Origin: Pseudeuparius sepicola
Taxonomy: Eukaryota > Arthropoda > Insecta > Coleoptera > Anthribidae
Reading direction: 5' to 3'
NCBI GenBank assembly: GCA_963920635.1
Contig: OY987301.1
Coordinates: 46,785,820-46,849,819 of the forward strand
Length of the DNA: 64,000 nt
Both the position numbers and the translations under genes were made by a program. The notes under the pieces are model-generated. The model was not told the origin of the DNA. It was given only the letters and a program-made list of their open reading frames with translations, and did no database searches. Below, in pieces: positions 43,499-54,414 of this stretch (position 1 is the first letter of the stretch; every line of letters starts with the position of its first letter).

Positions 43499-45674
43499 AT
43501 AACTAACTAGACCAATACTAGTAAACACTCGACATATTTTATACAATTCCAAATCAAAACAAATAGATATTTGTCTATAGGTGCACGAGCTGTTTCCGTT
43601 GTCAGTGGGATTTTTTCTTACATGCCACGCATGTTTTATGTCTCGATCAAAATTTAAACTAATACCAACACAAATATAAACTTTTTAGAGTTAATACAAC
43701 AAGTTTGTACTCACTTCGCACTTGCTAGGGAACGAAATAACATGCAATATAACAATACAACAGTATGACAAATCGAAACACAAGAAACAGTTGATCGCGC
43801 GGCGGCCGTGGCGTTGCCGGATAGTGCTATCCTGCGGGAACATTAATATTTTACAAATTTCAACTATTAACTATAGATAAATAAAAGACGCAAATAAGTC
43901 GGTACAATAATATTATATGACGTAGGTATAAATGTCGGCACATTTACAATCTATATTTTTATTAAATTTAAATAAAAATTCGACATAATTTATCGTATAT
44001 CTCGTGAATAGTAGTATAATTTAGCGATTCTGAAGAAATAAACTAAATATACGTGCTAAGAGCTTAACCTACAATCATTGAATAAGGAATCCGAATACCC
44101 TAAGCAATGCTACAATTACAATCGAAGGTATTTTACGCCACGGATGATATTTAATAAAAATAAAATTGCCTGGAAAAAGAGAAACCATATCCGTTGGATT
44201 GGAAATCGAAAAATGTTATAAGGGATATATTGATGCAGCCTTTGACCGCACAACGAAACGTTACACTCATGTTTGGCCGGTCACAGCGTAAACCTTTGCA
44301 GGCTGAGAGCAAGCCCGGTGGAAACATGAGGGTGTGAAAATATTTCAGAGGTCGGGTACTGACATAACCAGGGGGGATGAGCGGGCTTCAGCTCAACGTC
44401 ATTATACAATAAATTAAAAAATAAATAAACAGGCGACAACAAATATTTATTCGTTTTTTTATTTTTAATTAAATCAAAAAACATTATTAAAATTTAAAAT
44501 TTCGTCTTCGTTTCGCAGGTATTGTTTAAATTAAAAATCATCCTCCGAGGAGCAATTTTCATAGAAACAAAAATACCTAGTTAAAATTTCATTTAAACTG
44601 TTTGACGCGGAAAATTTAAAAAATGTCGTTTGCCGCACAATTTTTAATCCCCAAAAATAATTAAAAAATTTCAACTGTGAACCCCATGAGCTGACCGCAA
44701 TGTTAAGGTAAGCTGTGACGATGCGGTAGCTGATAGAGTGCAACTGACCTACAGGCGTCCTCTGTCTCTCTCTTGCAGTCTACATCATAGATATGTTTGT
44801 TCAAACGGACCGAACGGTTCATATTGAAAAACTACAATGTTTTAGGTAATACCACCTAACTCCGCAATGAAGTTGCACAGCGAAATTGTACTTTATTTGC
44901 TGGGCTTCGAATATCTTGCCACGTTTGTCGGACGACAGGCCCATCTGACGTTTGGTTTTCAAATCTCGCCAACGCCAACTTATAGAAAAAGTCCTACAAC
45001 AATGACTTAATTTGTGCAGTTGCGAATTTTAAATATACCTATACCTAACAAAAAAAGTTAATCATAATTTATCCAAATAATAAAGATTTTCCAAGGTTGT
45101 TAAGTGATTAACGTGGACACACTGTATATAATTGCCCAATTCGTAATACAGACCCTCCTTAACTCCCTTCTAGTTACGCTACGGGGGTACCGTAATTAAT
45201 TCCTCCTGGGTGGTGTAGGACGCAATTTCTTTCCCAATTAATAAAAGCGATAAAATCTCAAGTAGAAAAATATTTTTATTGTTCTCAAAGTAGTGCCTGG
45301 CGCCTGTACTAATCACAAGAAATTTTTCACAACGTTGGATACATTTTCGCGTTCCCATTTCGCTCCTTGTGCCTTTTGTGTTCAGAAATCAGCGCTTTCA
45401 GCGGTTGTTTCCGGCCTTGGAGTACAAAAAAACCAGCCCGCAAATTGATTTATTCGTTTTCAGATACGGATTTTGCGGGTTGGAAAGGTTCGGAAAGTGG
45501 AAACTAGCGATGCAGGTTTAACGGTTCAAACTTTAGTCATAATACCTACATGGATATGTTCTGCAAGTGTGTACCAGATGTGACAAAATTTCCGATGGCT
45601 TTTTTTAGAAACAGGCATTTCAAAAAAGGTTTTGTTATTCGATGTTGATTTGACAAAGTTTGACATAATTTATT
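43499..45674. other. Unassigned DNA
   Basis: About 2.2 kb with no recognisable gene or repeat pair. A short GC-rich stretch (cgcgcggcggccgtggcg) lies at 43796. Short frames at 44281-44484 and 44531-44743 have no motif. Confidence 0.35.
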
Positions 45675-45680
45675 TATACA

Positions 45681-45929
45681 GTGACCGGCAGAAAGTTGGA
45701 CACAAATGGAAAACCACGAGTTGTCCATAATAGACCGGATCTTATAATAGTTGATAAAACTTCTAGAAAGACAACACCGATTTATATGTCAACAACAACA
45801 ACCAAGAACCTAGTGAAGCATACAGAGAAAATCGCGAAGTACAGAGATTTAGAAGAGCGAATAAGAAGGCACTGGGAAATGGAGAGCGCCCAGACGGTTC
45901 CAATCACCGTGTTATCAACTGGCAAGTGA
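45681..45929 (+). pseudogene. C-terminal tail of a LINE (non-LTR) polyprotein
   Basis: The 82-codon frame shows VVHNRPDLIIVDKTSRKT near its start and HTEKIAKYRDLEERIRRHWE further on, ending in TVPITVLSTGK. NRPDxxxxDK...EKxxKYxDLxxEIxRxW...VPxVxGxxG is the characteristic end of many type-1 (R1/R2-like and related) retrotransposon proteins, carried by the C-terminal endonuclease-like region. The reverse transcriptase is absent upstream. The region after it (to about 46020) with AATAATAATAATAATTC may be the 3' UTR. It is a 5'-truncated copy, as is common for LINEs. Confidence 0.72.
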
Positions 45930-46029
45930 ATCTGAGTAAATGTTCCCCGTAAAACAAAGGAAATGCTAATGCCTTATGAGAATGATAATAATAATAATTC
46001 AATAAAGTTCGTTTCATGAACAGTTGGGA

Positions 46030-47520
46030 AATATTCGACCCTTGGTCTGAGATTCCACGCTTCAAATACGCGAAGGAAGAATTTTCTATTTTAAACTACC
46101 AACTCACACTTTAACCACATTTTACTAATTGAACTCGAGTAGAGTCCCAAGTTTTCCTTTCATCCATCGACCTCCCATTCGACTCATTCCTCGTAAAACC
46201 TTAAGTTTCCCTCCGGAGCAAAAAGACCCGAATTTAATTTCTGCCCGAGTGGAATACTTTAAGGAGAAGATAACTGCGAAATTATTAGATTAGAACTGGG
46301 AACGCTCTATCGATCTGGGGCCCGATATCGGCCTTCTTTGCACAGGGCAAATATTGGACAATGCGAGGAGGCTGCGACTGCCTGGGTGGGTTTCCGTTCC
46401 ATGCCATACCCTGGATATCGGAGTTTGTTTGCCAGAAGTTTTCACTCCGACACCAGGCACCAGGCAGTAATGATGACGTGTTTAACGTGAATGCGGCGTA
46501 TATAGGTACAACCTAATCGAGAATGTTTGGATATTATTTATAGAAATAGGTCCCAACTATATAGATCATAATCCACCCACAGTAACTCTTGAAATCCTTA
46601 TTATTTGTTTTATTGGGAATCGCAAAAGCACGTAAAAATATTCAAGATTCACCCCACGCCAGGCATTCGCCTTTTTTTTCTCCACTTAAAATTTCGTCCT
46701 CGTAACTTTTAATTTTTTGGAAATTTATGTCAAAATAAAAGTCTTTTAAAACTCTTTCTACAGTGAGCACGCGAAGGTTGGAACAAATCCAATTTCTATG
46801 GGCAAGGGGAAAAATCACTCGAACACGTCAACCTTAATTTTGTAATGTGCAAACATAACATTTTTTTGAGAAAAAAATATTTCGTTTATTTTTTACAATT
46901 TATTTATTTTCTTATATATTTGTCAATTTATTGAATTATAACAAGAAGAGTTAAAGTAAATACGCCAACAAAGCAAATGAGGAAAAGTATAATAAAAACT
47001 AACCTATCAAAGCACACGGCACACGCCTTAACTCGTTAGTCGCTCTTCTCAGACGCTGATATTTTGTTCAGGGTAATTTTCTGAACAGATTGGTATATTG
47101 TATATCATCGGCCTCGGAATTATTTCTATTTATTTATCTAAAGTGATTGACCCATTATTTTAAATTAAAAATATAAATTTAATATTTAACTTATAAGTCG
47201 GCACTGTTGTATTTGGAGCTGATTATGCTGGTGAAAACGGAATAAAAATCGAACGTCGCGTTCTCTTATTGACAAACGATACAATAATATTCCTTCAGAT
47301 CACATTCTTCTGAATGCGTGAAAGGCATTTCTTCCTCAGGAAACAAAAACTACAAACTGCACCTAAACTGTTTACTAGCAAAACTTCAATTTGGCATAAT
47401 CTTGAAGGCATTTATAACACAAACGAATGTTGTTTATGAAAAATAACAGCCACCTTGACGAATTTGAAAAATCATAAAATCATCAATGCTTTGTCATCTT
47501 GGATTTTAGGATAAAAGTTC
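46030..47520. other. Unassigned DNA
   Basis: No gene, RNA gene or repeat recognised. About 46310-46470 is somewhat richer in G+C (ggggcccgatatcggcc) but has no coding signal I can identify. Confidence 0.35.
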
Positions 47521-47524
47521 ATAT

Positions 47525-47870
47525 ACAGGGTGGACCCAGATGGACTACCTAGATAGGTGTAAAATACAAACAAATTTCGAGTTGAAACTTGAGCTTTGGG
47601 GGATCAGCCTTGCTTGATTAGAAAGTGATTTGCACCGTATTTTTATATTTTAAAAATCAAGCAGGCCTTGATAGGGGCAATTTATTCATTTTCAGTTCAG
47701 GTATACTACATCATTCCAAAAATTTCAAAATTATGTAGGACCCTATAACTTACAAATTCTAAATTCTAAATCATTTCAAAAATTCATTTCAAACCTTAGT
47801 TGAGGACAACTGATAGATTTTTTGAAGTTTTGAAGACATTAATGAGAGCAAAAAACGAGAAAAAAGTAGT
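47525..47870. mobile_element. Diverged relative of the ACAGTGTGTCCC family
   Basis: TACAGGGTGGACCCAGATGG at the left is followed by blocks that align with 16819-17000: AGCCTTGCTTGATTAGAAAG, CACCGTATTTTTATATTTT and AGCAGGCCTTGATAGGGGCA. The opposite end was not found. Confidence 0.55.
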
Positions 47871-48544
47871 AGATATTTATTAAAATTTTATTTACCTACA
47901 TAGTCTTGATTGCGTAAAATGTTCTGTAAAAGATTATTTTTGACCCTAAAACCTTTTTTAAATCTTGAATGGTTCTAAACATTATAAATCAATCGTCAAA
48001 TTGATAATATCCTTTTTTTAAAACGACACATAGAAAGCAAACACAAAGAAAATACCTGACAATCAACGACCTGACGTAAAACGATTCGTTTTAAATGGAA
48101 TCCTTAGTTCTGGGTAAGCGCATATTGCACATAAGCGTATGATACAATTTCGTCTGAACTGCACATCAGCAGGATGCGCTTTGGTAATTAAATAAAAACT
48201 TCCATGTGCCTGAAACTGCTGACATTTTCCCGATAGGTATGTTAAATTTAACCATCCTGCTAACACTAAACGAAGCGTTATATTTGTATACTAGTAGTTC
48301 TAGATAAAACTGGAAACGTGAAACGTGTAAGTACTTACTAGTAAATTGCTGTTGAACATTTTAAAACAGGGTAAAAGAGGATATGCTCTTTGTAGAGATC
48401 GATGCACCCTAACGTTTAGTTTTGTCGTTTATTTGCCTTTAATAAGTATTTCATAAACAGATGGGGCTTGCCAAATGCAGCGGCAAATTCCTTGAAGGGG
48501 GATCGTTATAGAAATTTGTGCTCGCTATTTTTACACCATCGCAT

Positions 48545-48820
48545 AGGCACAAATGCCAGACGTACAAAACTTATAGTGAACTCTTTTAAAGATGTCTAGT
48601 TCGCAGACGAGTGCCTTCTAATGAATCGCTGACGTTGTTTCTTTTCGGAGTATCGACTTCTAATACTTGAAAAAGTTTATCGTGAAGTTTATATTGGTCA
48701 TGTGGCGAAGCCCAAACAGGAACTCTGTAAAAATCTAATAAAAACTAGTTGAAATAATTCCTCCAAAAGTCCTTGTGGAAATCGAAACCATGAACTGTTT
48801 TTGTTAAGGGAAGTTTAACT
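48545..48820 (-). pseudogene. Partial ORC5 pseudogene
   Basis: On the minus strand, pieces in shifting frames match ORC5 residues about 205-290 in order: FDFHKDFWRNYFN then stop then FLLDFYRV (ORC5 has FDFDECFYRNYLNTFLSVFYRV split over 217-238), LRHMTNINF (ORC5 LRYMARINF, 245-253), NVSDS (SVSDS, 266-270) and KSSL-stop-VLY (KSSLEVLY, 282-289). DNA similarity is also evident: GGTCATGTGGCGAAG versus GGCCATGTAACGAAG, and AACTCTGTAAAA in both. It lies about 200-480 bp downstream of the ORC5 stop in the same orientation, which suggests an old local duplication. Several stops and frameshifts show it is dead. Confidence 0.85.
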
Positions 48821-48874
48821 CTTATACATCTCGGGATGGTCCAATTTTATCAGTTTGATCGCTCTGGCTTTTAG

Positions 48875-48907
48875 CAAAGATCATAATAATCCTTATCATG
48901 ATCTTTG
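48875..48907. mobile_element. 33-bp micro-palindrome with 7-bp duplication CTTTTAG
   Basis: CAAAGATCAT ... ATGATCTTTG give perfect 10-bp inverted ends around a 13-bp centre. CTTTTAG is on both sides (48868-48874, 48908-48914). It lies between the ORC5 gene and its pseudogene fragment. Confidence 0.8.
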
Positions 48908-48953
48908 CTTTTAGGTTCACAAAGAAAAAACGAAAATTGTCTAGTACAATAAT

Positions 48954-48959
48954 TTTATT
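48954..48959 (-). terminator. Likely ORC5 polyadenylation signal
   Basis: AATAAA on the minus strand (in caataaaattattg), about 65 bases beyond the ORC5 stop codon. A second AT-rich candidate lies at about 48972-48977. Confidence 0.55.
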
Positions 48960-49021
48960 GATTACATAAAAAAATAAATACTTGGATGGAAATGGAAACT
49001 AATATAAAAAAATTCATATCC

Positions 49022-50371
49022 TCACATATGACTGAAATCACTTAGGTACTTTCTAATATTAAGTCCGACCATCTTGCTAACACCTTGAATAAAATCATAA
49101 TTAACATTACATTTATATTTTGGACCATCTAAACAAGAATTATCTGAAACTGCTGTAAGCAGCTGTAATTCCACCAAACTCGACACTTGCACCAACAAAT
49201 TATTGTTAAAACCAACTTTATCTTCCAGAATAGAATAAAAGATTGCCAGAAGTCTATCTAGGCTAAATTGTTTCGGTCCGAGTTGCGTGTTAAGTTGTTC
49301 AGACACTTTGCTTTTGGTTTTGACGTCTCGGTTTGTTTTTGTTTTCTTCCCATGATATTTCATGAAGAGGCGCTTGTCATCTTTTGCGGAATTGTAGCTT
49401 GCAAGATACGCCGCTATTAAAAGATATTTTGCATAAAATGGTAGCTCCAACTTTAATTTTCTTGGTTGCTCTTTTTCATCAAGTGTATCGGAAGAAACTC
49501 GAAGGTACAATACTTCGAGAGAACTTTTTAATATGGGGGCATTTCGCCGCCAAAGTGCCATCGAATCACTTACACTGCATTCTTTGTTGAGTATCGGCTT
49601 GCAGTACTTCAGGAAGTTTATCCTGGCCATGTAACGAAGTTCAGATACGTCCCTGCAAACTCTGTAAAAGACAGACAAAAACGTGTTTAGATAGTTTCTG
49701 TAGAAGCACTCGTCAAAGTCGAAAGTTTGATCTGAATTGCTTGCAGTAAGTGCTTTAGCGTAATGGAAATCTAACGCTAACACTTCTAAAAGTCCGTCTT
49801 TGTTATACTGGGGGAAGTACACTTTTATAGGCTCGATTGTTCCCGATTTTGAGTAATATCTTTCGAAGATAATTTCTGATATGAAAACTACCGAAATTGT
49901 TACTTCACTCAACTCTTGCAGTCTCGAAAATGCTGGCAACAAATTGAAGTCCATATTTCGTAACTCCTCAGCTTTATCCAACACTATTATGGCTCCATTA
50001 TCCAGCTCTTTTTCTAGTTTCCTTAATTCATTGATAAAGTCCATCATGTTATCGCATCTCGCGTACGGATCGCCGCTACTAGGATCAACATCATGTTCCG
50101 TCAGTTGATTCAAAATGGATTCAAAAAGAATTCTGGACGTGTAGCATTGAATCAAGTTGATGTAGGCATGCTTGATGTGGAAGAAACGACAGAGGGAACG
50201 GACCACAGATGTCTTGCCAGTGCTGGGGCCACCGTAGAGGTAGATCGAGGGAGCGAGGGGTTCATTATCGCCGTTGAAACCAAGCAGGTTGGCGAGTATG
50301 TCGATTTGGAGACTACGTCCGGGGTAAAGGTTCTTGGGCGGGATTGAAGGGCTTGAAGGTACTTCGCGCAT
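49022..50371 (-). CDS. ORC5: Origin recognition complex subunit 5
   Basis: ORC5 is one of the AAA+-type subunits of the six-part complex that binds replication origins in the nucleus and loads MCM helicase. The 449-residue product is close to the usual size (about 430-460). The AAA+ region shows a Walker A motif YGGPSTGKTSVVR (GGPSTGKT at 47-54), a Walker B IIVLDKAEEL (128-137) and a strand VVFISE (161-166) in the sensor 1 position. The C-terminal half contains ORC5-type blocks YCKPILNKE, LELPFYAKYLLIAAYLASYNSAKDDKRLF (split) and FSLDRLLAIFYSILE, the last two being conserved in the ORC5 C-terminus. The start ATG at 50371 is two bases after an AG, so a 5' untranslated exon is likely upstream. 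The coding part is in one exon, uninterrupted. It is the only clear host gene in the window. Confidence 0.95.
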   Translation of the reverse strand: MREVPSSPSIPPKNLYPGRSLQIDILANLLGFNGDNEPLAPSIYLYGGPSTGKTSVVRSLCRFFHIKHAYINLIQCYTSRILFESILNQLTEHDVDPSSGDPYARCDNMMDFINELRKLEKELDNGAIIVLDKAEELRNMDFNLLPAFSRLQELSEVTISVVFISEIIFERYYSKSGTIEPIKVYFPQYNKDGLLEVLALDFHYAKALTASNSDQTFDFDECFYRNYLNTFLSVFYRVCRDVSELRYMARINFLKYCKPILNKECSVSDSMALWRRNAPILKSSLEVLYLRVSSDTLDEKEQPRKLKLELPFYAKYLLIAAYLASYNSAKDDKRLFMKYHGKKTKTNRDVKTKSKVSEQLNTQLGPKQFSLDRLLAIFYSILEDKVGFNNNLLVQVSSLVELQLLTAVSDNSCLDGPKYKCNVNYDFIQGVSKMVGLNIRKYLSDFSHM

Positions 50372-50373
50372 AT

Positions 50374-50390
50374 CTGGAATAGAAAATAAC
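50374..50390 (-). other. Possible splice acceptor just upstream of ORC5 start
   Basis: Minus strand reads ttattttctattccag then atATG. The pyrimidine-rich tract and AG fit a 3' splice site, implying an intron in the 5' UTR. The upstream exon was not located. Confidence 0.5.
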
Positions 50391-50692
50391 TCTCAATAAT
50401 TATTTTGCCGAACTTGAATTCCTTGACCCGAAAAGCAGAGGAAACGACACTTTCTATTTTCAAATTCGCCCCATTGCACCCCCCCCATTTTATAATAATG
50501 TTAAAATTGCACTCTACTAAAAGTTATGTGTAGTAATTTCGTTTGCTAAAAACTACTGCATCACGAAACGCCAAATATAAAACATATATTTTCATCCGAT
50601 TCTTCGCGTGGAGCAATTTTGCCTAAAAGCAATCCGAATTATCCTAGCGATGCCTATGCAAAACTGCTTTGGTCGCGGCGAGCCCCGACACA

Positions 50693-51221
50693 TAGACCGT
50701 CAGATAGTGACAGATTTAGGTGCCCCATTTTCGCATACAAGCCTGTAAGAGGGTTGAAAAGTACATCGATATTGAGTAGAATGAATGGAAATTTACTAAT
50801 GACCCCTGGGGATAACATACGATTTTTTCACAAAAGCCCATCGAAAGTATGAAAATGCACATGGTAACTGGCCCGAAAAACATAAAAAAACATAATATAC
50901 ATAATTAATATACAGTTTGTTCAGCAAATGTTCGGCCCTATGTCACAACTTCCGTCCTTGTCTTACTCATAACTATACGACGGATATCGGTCGTATATTC
51001 GCGAGCCAGACAACGACGGGAGTTGTGACGTAGGGCCGAACATTCGCTGAACAAACTGTATATAATATTATATAGGAAAAACGGATTTTCCATATGTCAT
51101 CCCCAGGGGCCACTCGTAAATTTCCCTTCATTCTACTCAGCATCGATTTACTTTTCATCCCTCTACGAGGCTTGTAGGCGAAAATGGGGCACCTAAATCT
51201 GTTACTATCTGACGGTCTAAT
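50693..51221. mobile_element. Palindromic element with another palindrome near its centre
   Basis: AGACCGTCAGATAGTGACAG then ATTTAGGTGCCCCATTTTCG at the left pair with the inverted blocks ending at 51221. Arms extend about 145 bp (to about 50840 and from about 51075), sharing TAGAATGAA(T)GG and GACCCCTGGGG. The centre is occupied by the element at 50911-51060. No coding frame. Confidence 0.8.
50911..51060. mobile_element. 150-bp nested palindrome (TACAGTTTGTTCAGC ends)
   Basis: TACAGTTTGTTCAGCAAATG then TTCGGCCCTATGTCACAACT pair with their inverted copies, giving arms of about 46 bp. The flanking bases are TA-rich. The centre has a second short palindrome (acgacggatatcggtcgt). Confidence 0.85.
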
Positions 51222-51696
51222 AGTTCAATCACCACACCGTACCGAGAGAGTTGCCGAAATGTTGCATAAAAACGCGACAAAACAGAGGCCTTTTTATTTT
51301 TGCTGACTTGCGACGCGACAATATTTGAATTGTCGGTGAAAATTTAAACAAAACAAAAGCGACACACAAAGTTGCGATGTCTCAGGAATGTGGCAATTTA
51401 TCGTGAAAACATTTGTTTTGTTTTAGTTTTGTCGGCTTGGTGTGGAGCCGGCTTTAGATTTTGATGAAAATATAGATAGGTGAGAGATGATACCCATTTC
51501 TTTCTATACAAATTCCTAAAATATTCAAAAAGTTTTACTAGAAATGGTTGTTTTATAATAAAGTTACCTATTTCCTGACCGAGTTCCCAATACCACAGAA
51601 TAAATAGCATTATTACTCGTTATAGTCCGTGACAATCGTCAATACCTATATTATATATAAACCAATAAAATCCCTCAAGAAAATATTATATTCAAA

Positions 51697-51800
51697 GGAA
51701 ATGAATAATAATAGGTTACAGCCCTTTTATTTCAAAATAGCGACCACTTTCGAAATGTTACATTATTACAGATTCAGGCCACAAGACTAAAAAGTAGGTA
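51697..51800 (-). repeat. Penelope-type tail fragment
   Basis: The minus strand (GTGGCCTGAATCTGTAATAA ... CGCTATTTTGAAATAAAAG) matches 61573-61630 (GTGGCCTGAAGATGTTATAA ... GGCTATTTTAAAATAAAAG). Since 61573 belongs to the end of a Penelope-like copy, this is probably a solitary fragment of the same family. Confidence 0.5.
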
Positions 51801-52061
51801 GTAAGGAAGATTAAAACTTAAATCAAAGAAGTAAAAGAACACACTTACGCACTAGGTGTACACACACACATCAAAATAATCTAAGGGACAAATACATAAA
51901 TGTGCATATTTTCTTAATTATTTCGTATTTAAATATTTTAAAAAATAGTACAAATAGTACGACTATGGGCAGTTGATAATGCAAACATATTAGTGTTTTT
52001 TACATTTAAAAAAACTATTGCAGATTTTTAAAATTCAAACGAAAAACCTTTTTAATTCAAT

Positions 52062-52620
52062 TAGTGTTGCCGGACACTTATTTGTGACCGGACATAAATG
52101 TCCGAGACACATTCAAAAATGCTCGAATGTGTCCAATAAATTTCAAAATATTTTAAATAGAAGAAGAAGCGAAACTTAACCTCAAATTTTTTAAATTTTT
52201 TATAACAACACGTTTTGGAAGGGTTTCCCTCCATAAGATATCTGCTGTGTGTTTGTTTTTTTTTTCTTATTTCCTTTTATTAATGGGTAAAAGAAGTGGT
52301 ATAATATGGAATTACTTCCAAAAAGTCCAAAAAACAATAAAACATATGGAATTTGCCAATTCTGCAAGAGGACTTATCTTAAACATGCTACACGCATGAC
52401 GAATCTCATCAAAGTATGCACAAAGTGTCTTTTATTTGTTTTATTTAAAATTTTAAAAACATATATAAATAATATATCGTTTTAAAGCTCTACTTAAATC
52501 CAATAGGATGGTGATGTTTTTAGCTTATTTTATAAATGTATGATAAATGTCCGGACATATTACGGACACATTGGCTGGACATTTCTCTGAAAATAAATGT
52601 CCGGACATTTGGCAACTCTA
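52062..52620 (+). mobile_element. hAT-type element with BED-finger remnant
   Basis: It is flanked by the perfect 8-bp repeat AATTCAAT (52054-52061, 52621-52628). Ends TAGTGTTGCC and the inverse of the right end, TAGAGTTGCC, match, and TGTCCGGACAT-like blocks recur inside both ends. Its inner frame encodes part of a BED zinc finger, the DNA-binding module of hAT transposases. The catalytic domain is missing. Confidence 0.88.
52284..52430 (+). pseudogene. BED zinc finger of a hAT transposase
   Basis: ATG 52284 gives MGKRSGIIWNYF, the usual BED start (aromatic residues before the finger). A one-base frame change then leads into YGICQFCKRTYLKHATRMTN, with the Cys-x2-Cys pair and the following HATRM seen in hAT BED domains. 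Nothing of the DDE or dimerisation region follows, because the element is internally deleted. Confidence 0.7.
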
Positions 52621-52688
52621 AATTCAATATATATTTGCCAATTAGTGCTGGGCAAATTTGGTTTGATTTTAAATATTTTATGTTGCAG

Positions 52689-53580
52689 AGACATAATTTG
52701 GAAAGTGAAACGATGTTACGTGTAATTGGCATGTTGGAGGCCAAAATTTCACAAAGGGATGTCGCAGAAGCTTTTATTGCGTTATTAATTGTTTATGGAT
52801 GAGATACCTACCGAGAAACTGGAGACGTCACAAAACGGCATAAAGGCCGTAGGTTCAAGGGTAACTACCCCAGAATAGATTTCTAAGATTGTTAGTTTTG
52901 CGGGGGCGCAGTATCTCTGCGTCGCAATTGATTATACAGCTGCACAATACTCACAATGTACGTTTTAGTGACCAAACTGTCCGAAACAAGCTCCATGAAG
53001 GTCAATTAATGCCAACCGGCCTGTAAGCGTTCCAGCATTATCACGAGAAAATCGCACAACCAGGTTACAGTGGGTACAAGAACATTTAAATTGTCAGCAG
53101 CAGGAATAGAATCCACTTTTATTTTATGATGAGTCCCGATTTGGACTTCGGCCAGATCCAAGGAGGTATCGCCGTGTGGAGTCGTCCTGGAAATACAGAA
53201 CGCCTTGCGCAGCTGTTCGAGCGGTTCACACTTTTCAAGGACGGATGATCATGGTATGGAGCGGTTCAACATCGGCGTATGCCAATGATTACCAAAACAT
53301 TATTCTTCGGCCTATTGTTGTTCCATATGCTGAGAGAACTGGACCAAAGTTTCAACGAATAATGTCCGACAATGCGCGTCTCCATATACGGCAAGAGTCG
53401 TGCGCGAATTTCTGCAGATAATGAAATTAATGTTTTGCATTGGCCTTCTCAATTCCCTGGAGTTAATCCCATCGAGCACTTATGGGATATGCTCTGACGA
53501 AGGCTTTTGGTGCAAAATATTGTGTTTCAAACTGACCAACAACTATTCGAGTGCAACTATTACATTGACAACCTAATTCT
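52689..53580 (+). pseudogene. Tc1-like transposase pseudogene
   Basis: The N-terminus reads VIGMLEAKISQRDVAEAF, the paired-like helix-turn-helix of Tc1 transposases. YRETGDVTKRHKGRRF (about 52810) follows, as does RFGLRP (about 53140), the start of the catalytic domain after the first Asp. The long piece at 53176-53421 has MIMVWSGSTSAYANDY and ILRPIVVPYAERTGPKF, then SDNARLHI, where the second Asp lies. VNPIEHLWDML-type sequence is readable near 53465, giving the Glu of the DD34E triad. At least five frame changes and several stops break it. No intact TIRs were identified around it. Confidence 0.87.
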
Positions 53581-54406
53581 GAGTACCTATGCCTCGTAGA
53601 TGCAGAGCCACAGCCGACTCTAGGATAGCCCTGAAGTTGAGAAAGCTGTCAATATGGCTTGCGGGTCTGCGTGGCGTGGCCTGTCACTTCCTGTCAGTTG
53701 ATTTTACAAGAAATTTACCAGAATTAATTTGTGTAGTACGGGTAGTGCTATCGTCGCCAGATTGCTACAACGAGGCAGTGTGTATCTGGTTGAAAACAGA
53801 CGACAGCTTTGTTATAAACTTGTTTTATTTGCGCAGAAGTGAAACATTTCTCTAAAAGTTCGAAGTGAAGAATGGCTCCCTTACAATTTCAAGCCTCAAA
53901 ATCAAAATGCCTAGAACCGTCGAGGGTAGCTAGAACTAAATATATACCTGGCTGTAAGTCAAATCGTAATTCGTACTAATAACTTAAAGTAGCTAGGTTT
54001 TCTTTGCTTGCCGGCAAGCGGTCAACTTGTATTCGTTTTGGACTTTCCAAAGGACGAAAATTTAAGAATAAAATGATTTAAATAAATGTATTATGAAATT
54101 AACCCTAAACTGCCATTTCAATCAGAAGAGATTACTCTCCTTCACAACATGCTGTTCTCTGTTCTCTGTTCGCTTGTTGTTTGTATTTTTATGAAAATTT
54201 AACCATAAGGGAAGATAGGTAATCATCATTTGCCCGATGGCGCACTTTGCGAAAAATTCTCACAAAAATTCGACTTACAACAAAATGTAGTCCCCGCTAT
54301 TTGTCCAAATTTACCATATTATTTGTCGAAAATGTACCTATCCACACCAGGAATCGTACTTATTATAAATATTTATACTTCTGTGTATATTTTGTTACTT
54401 GTTACT
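53581..54406. other. Unassigned DNA
   Basis: No gene or repeat recognised. The frame at 53589-53855 lacks any family motif. Confidence 0.35.
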
Positions 54407-54414
54407 GCTTTTAT

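Noticed and set aside
49384..50463. Frames within the ORC5 locus in other frames and on the plus strand
   Set aside because: Shadows of the conserved ORC5 coding sequence.
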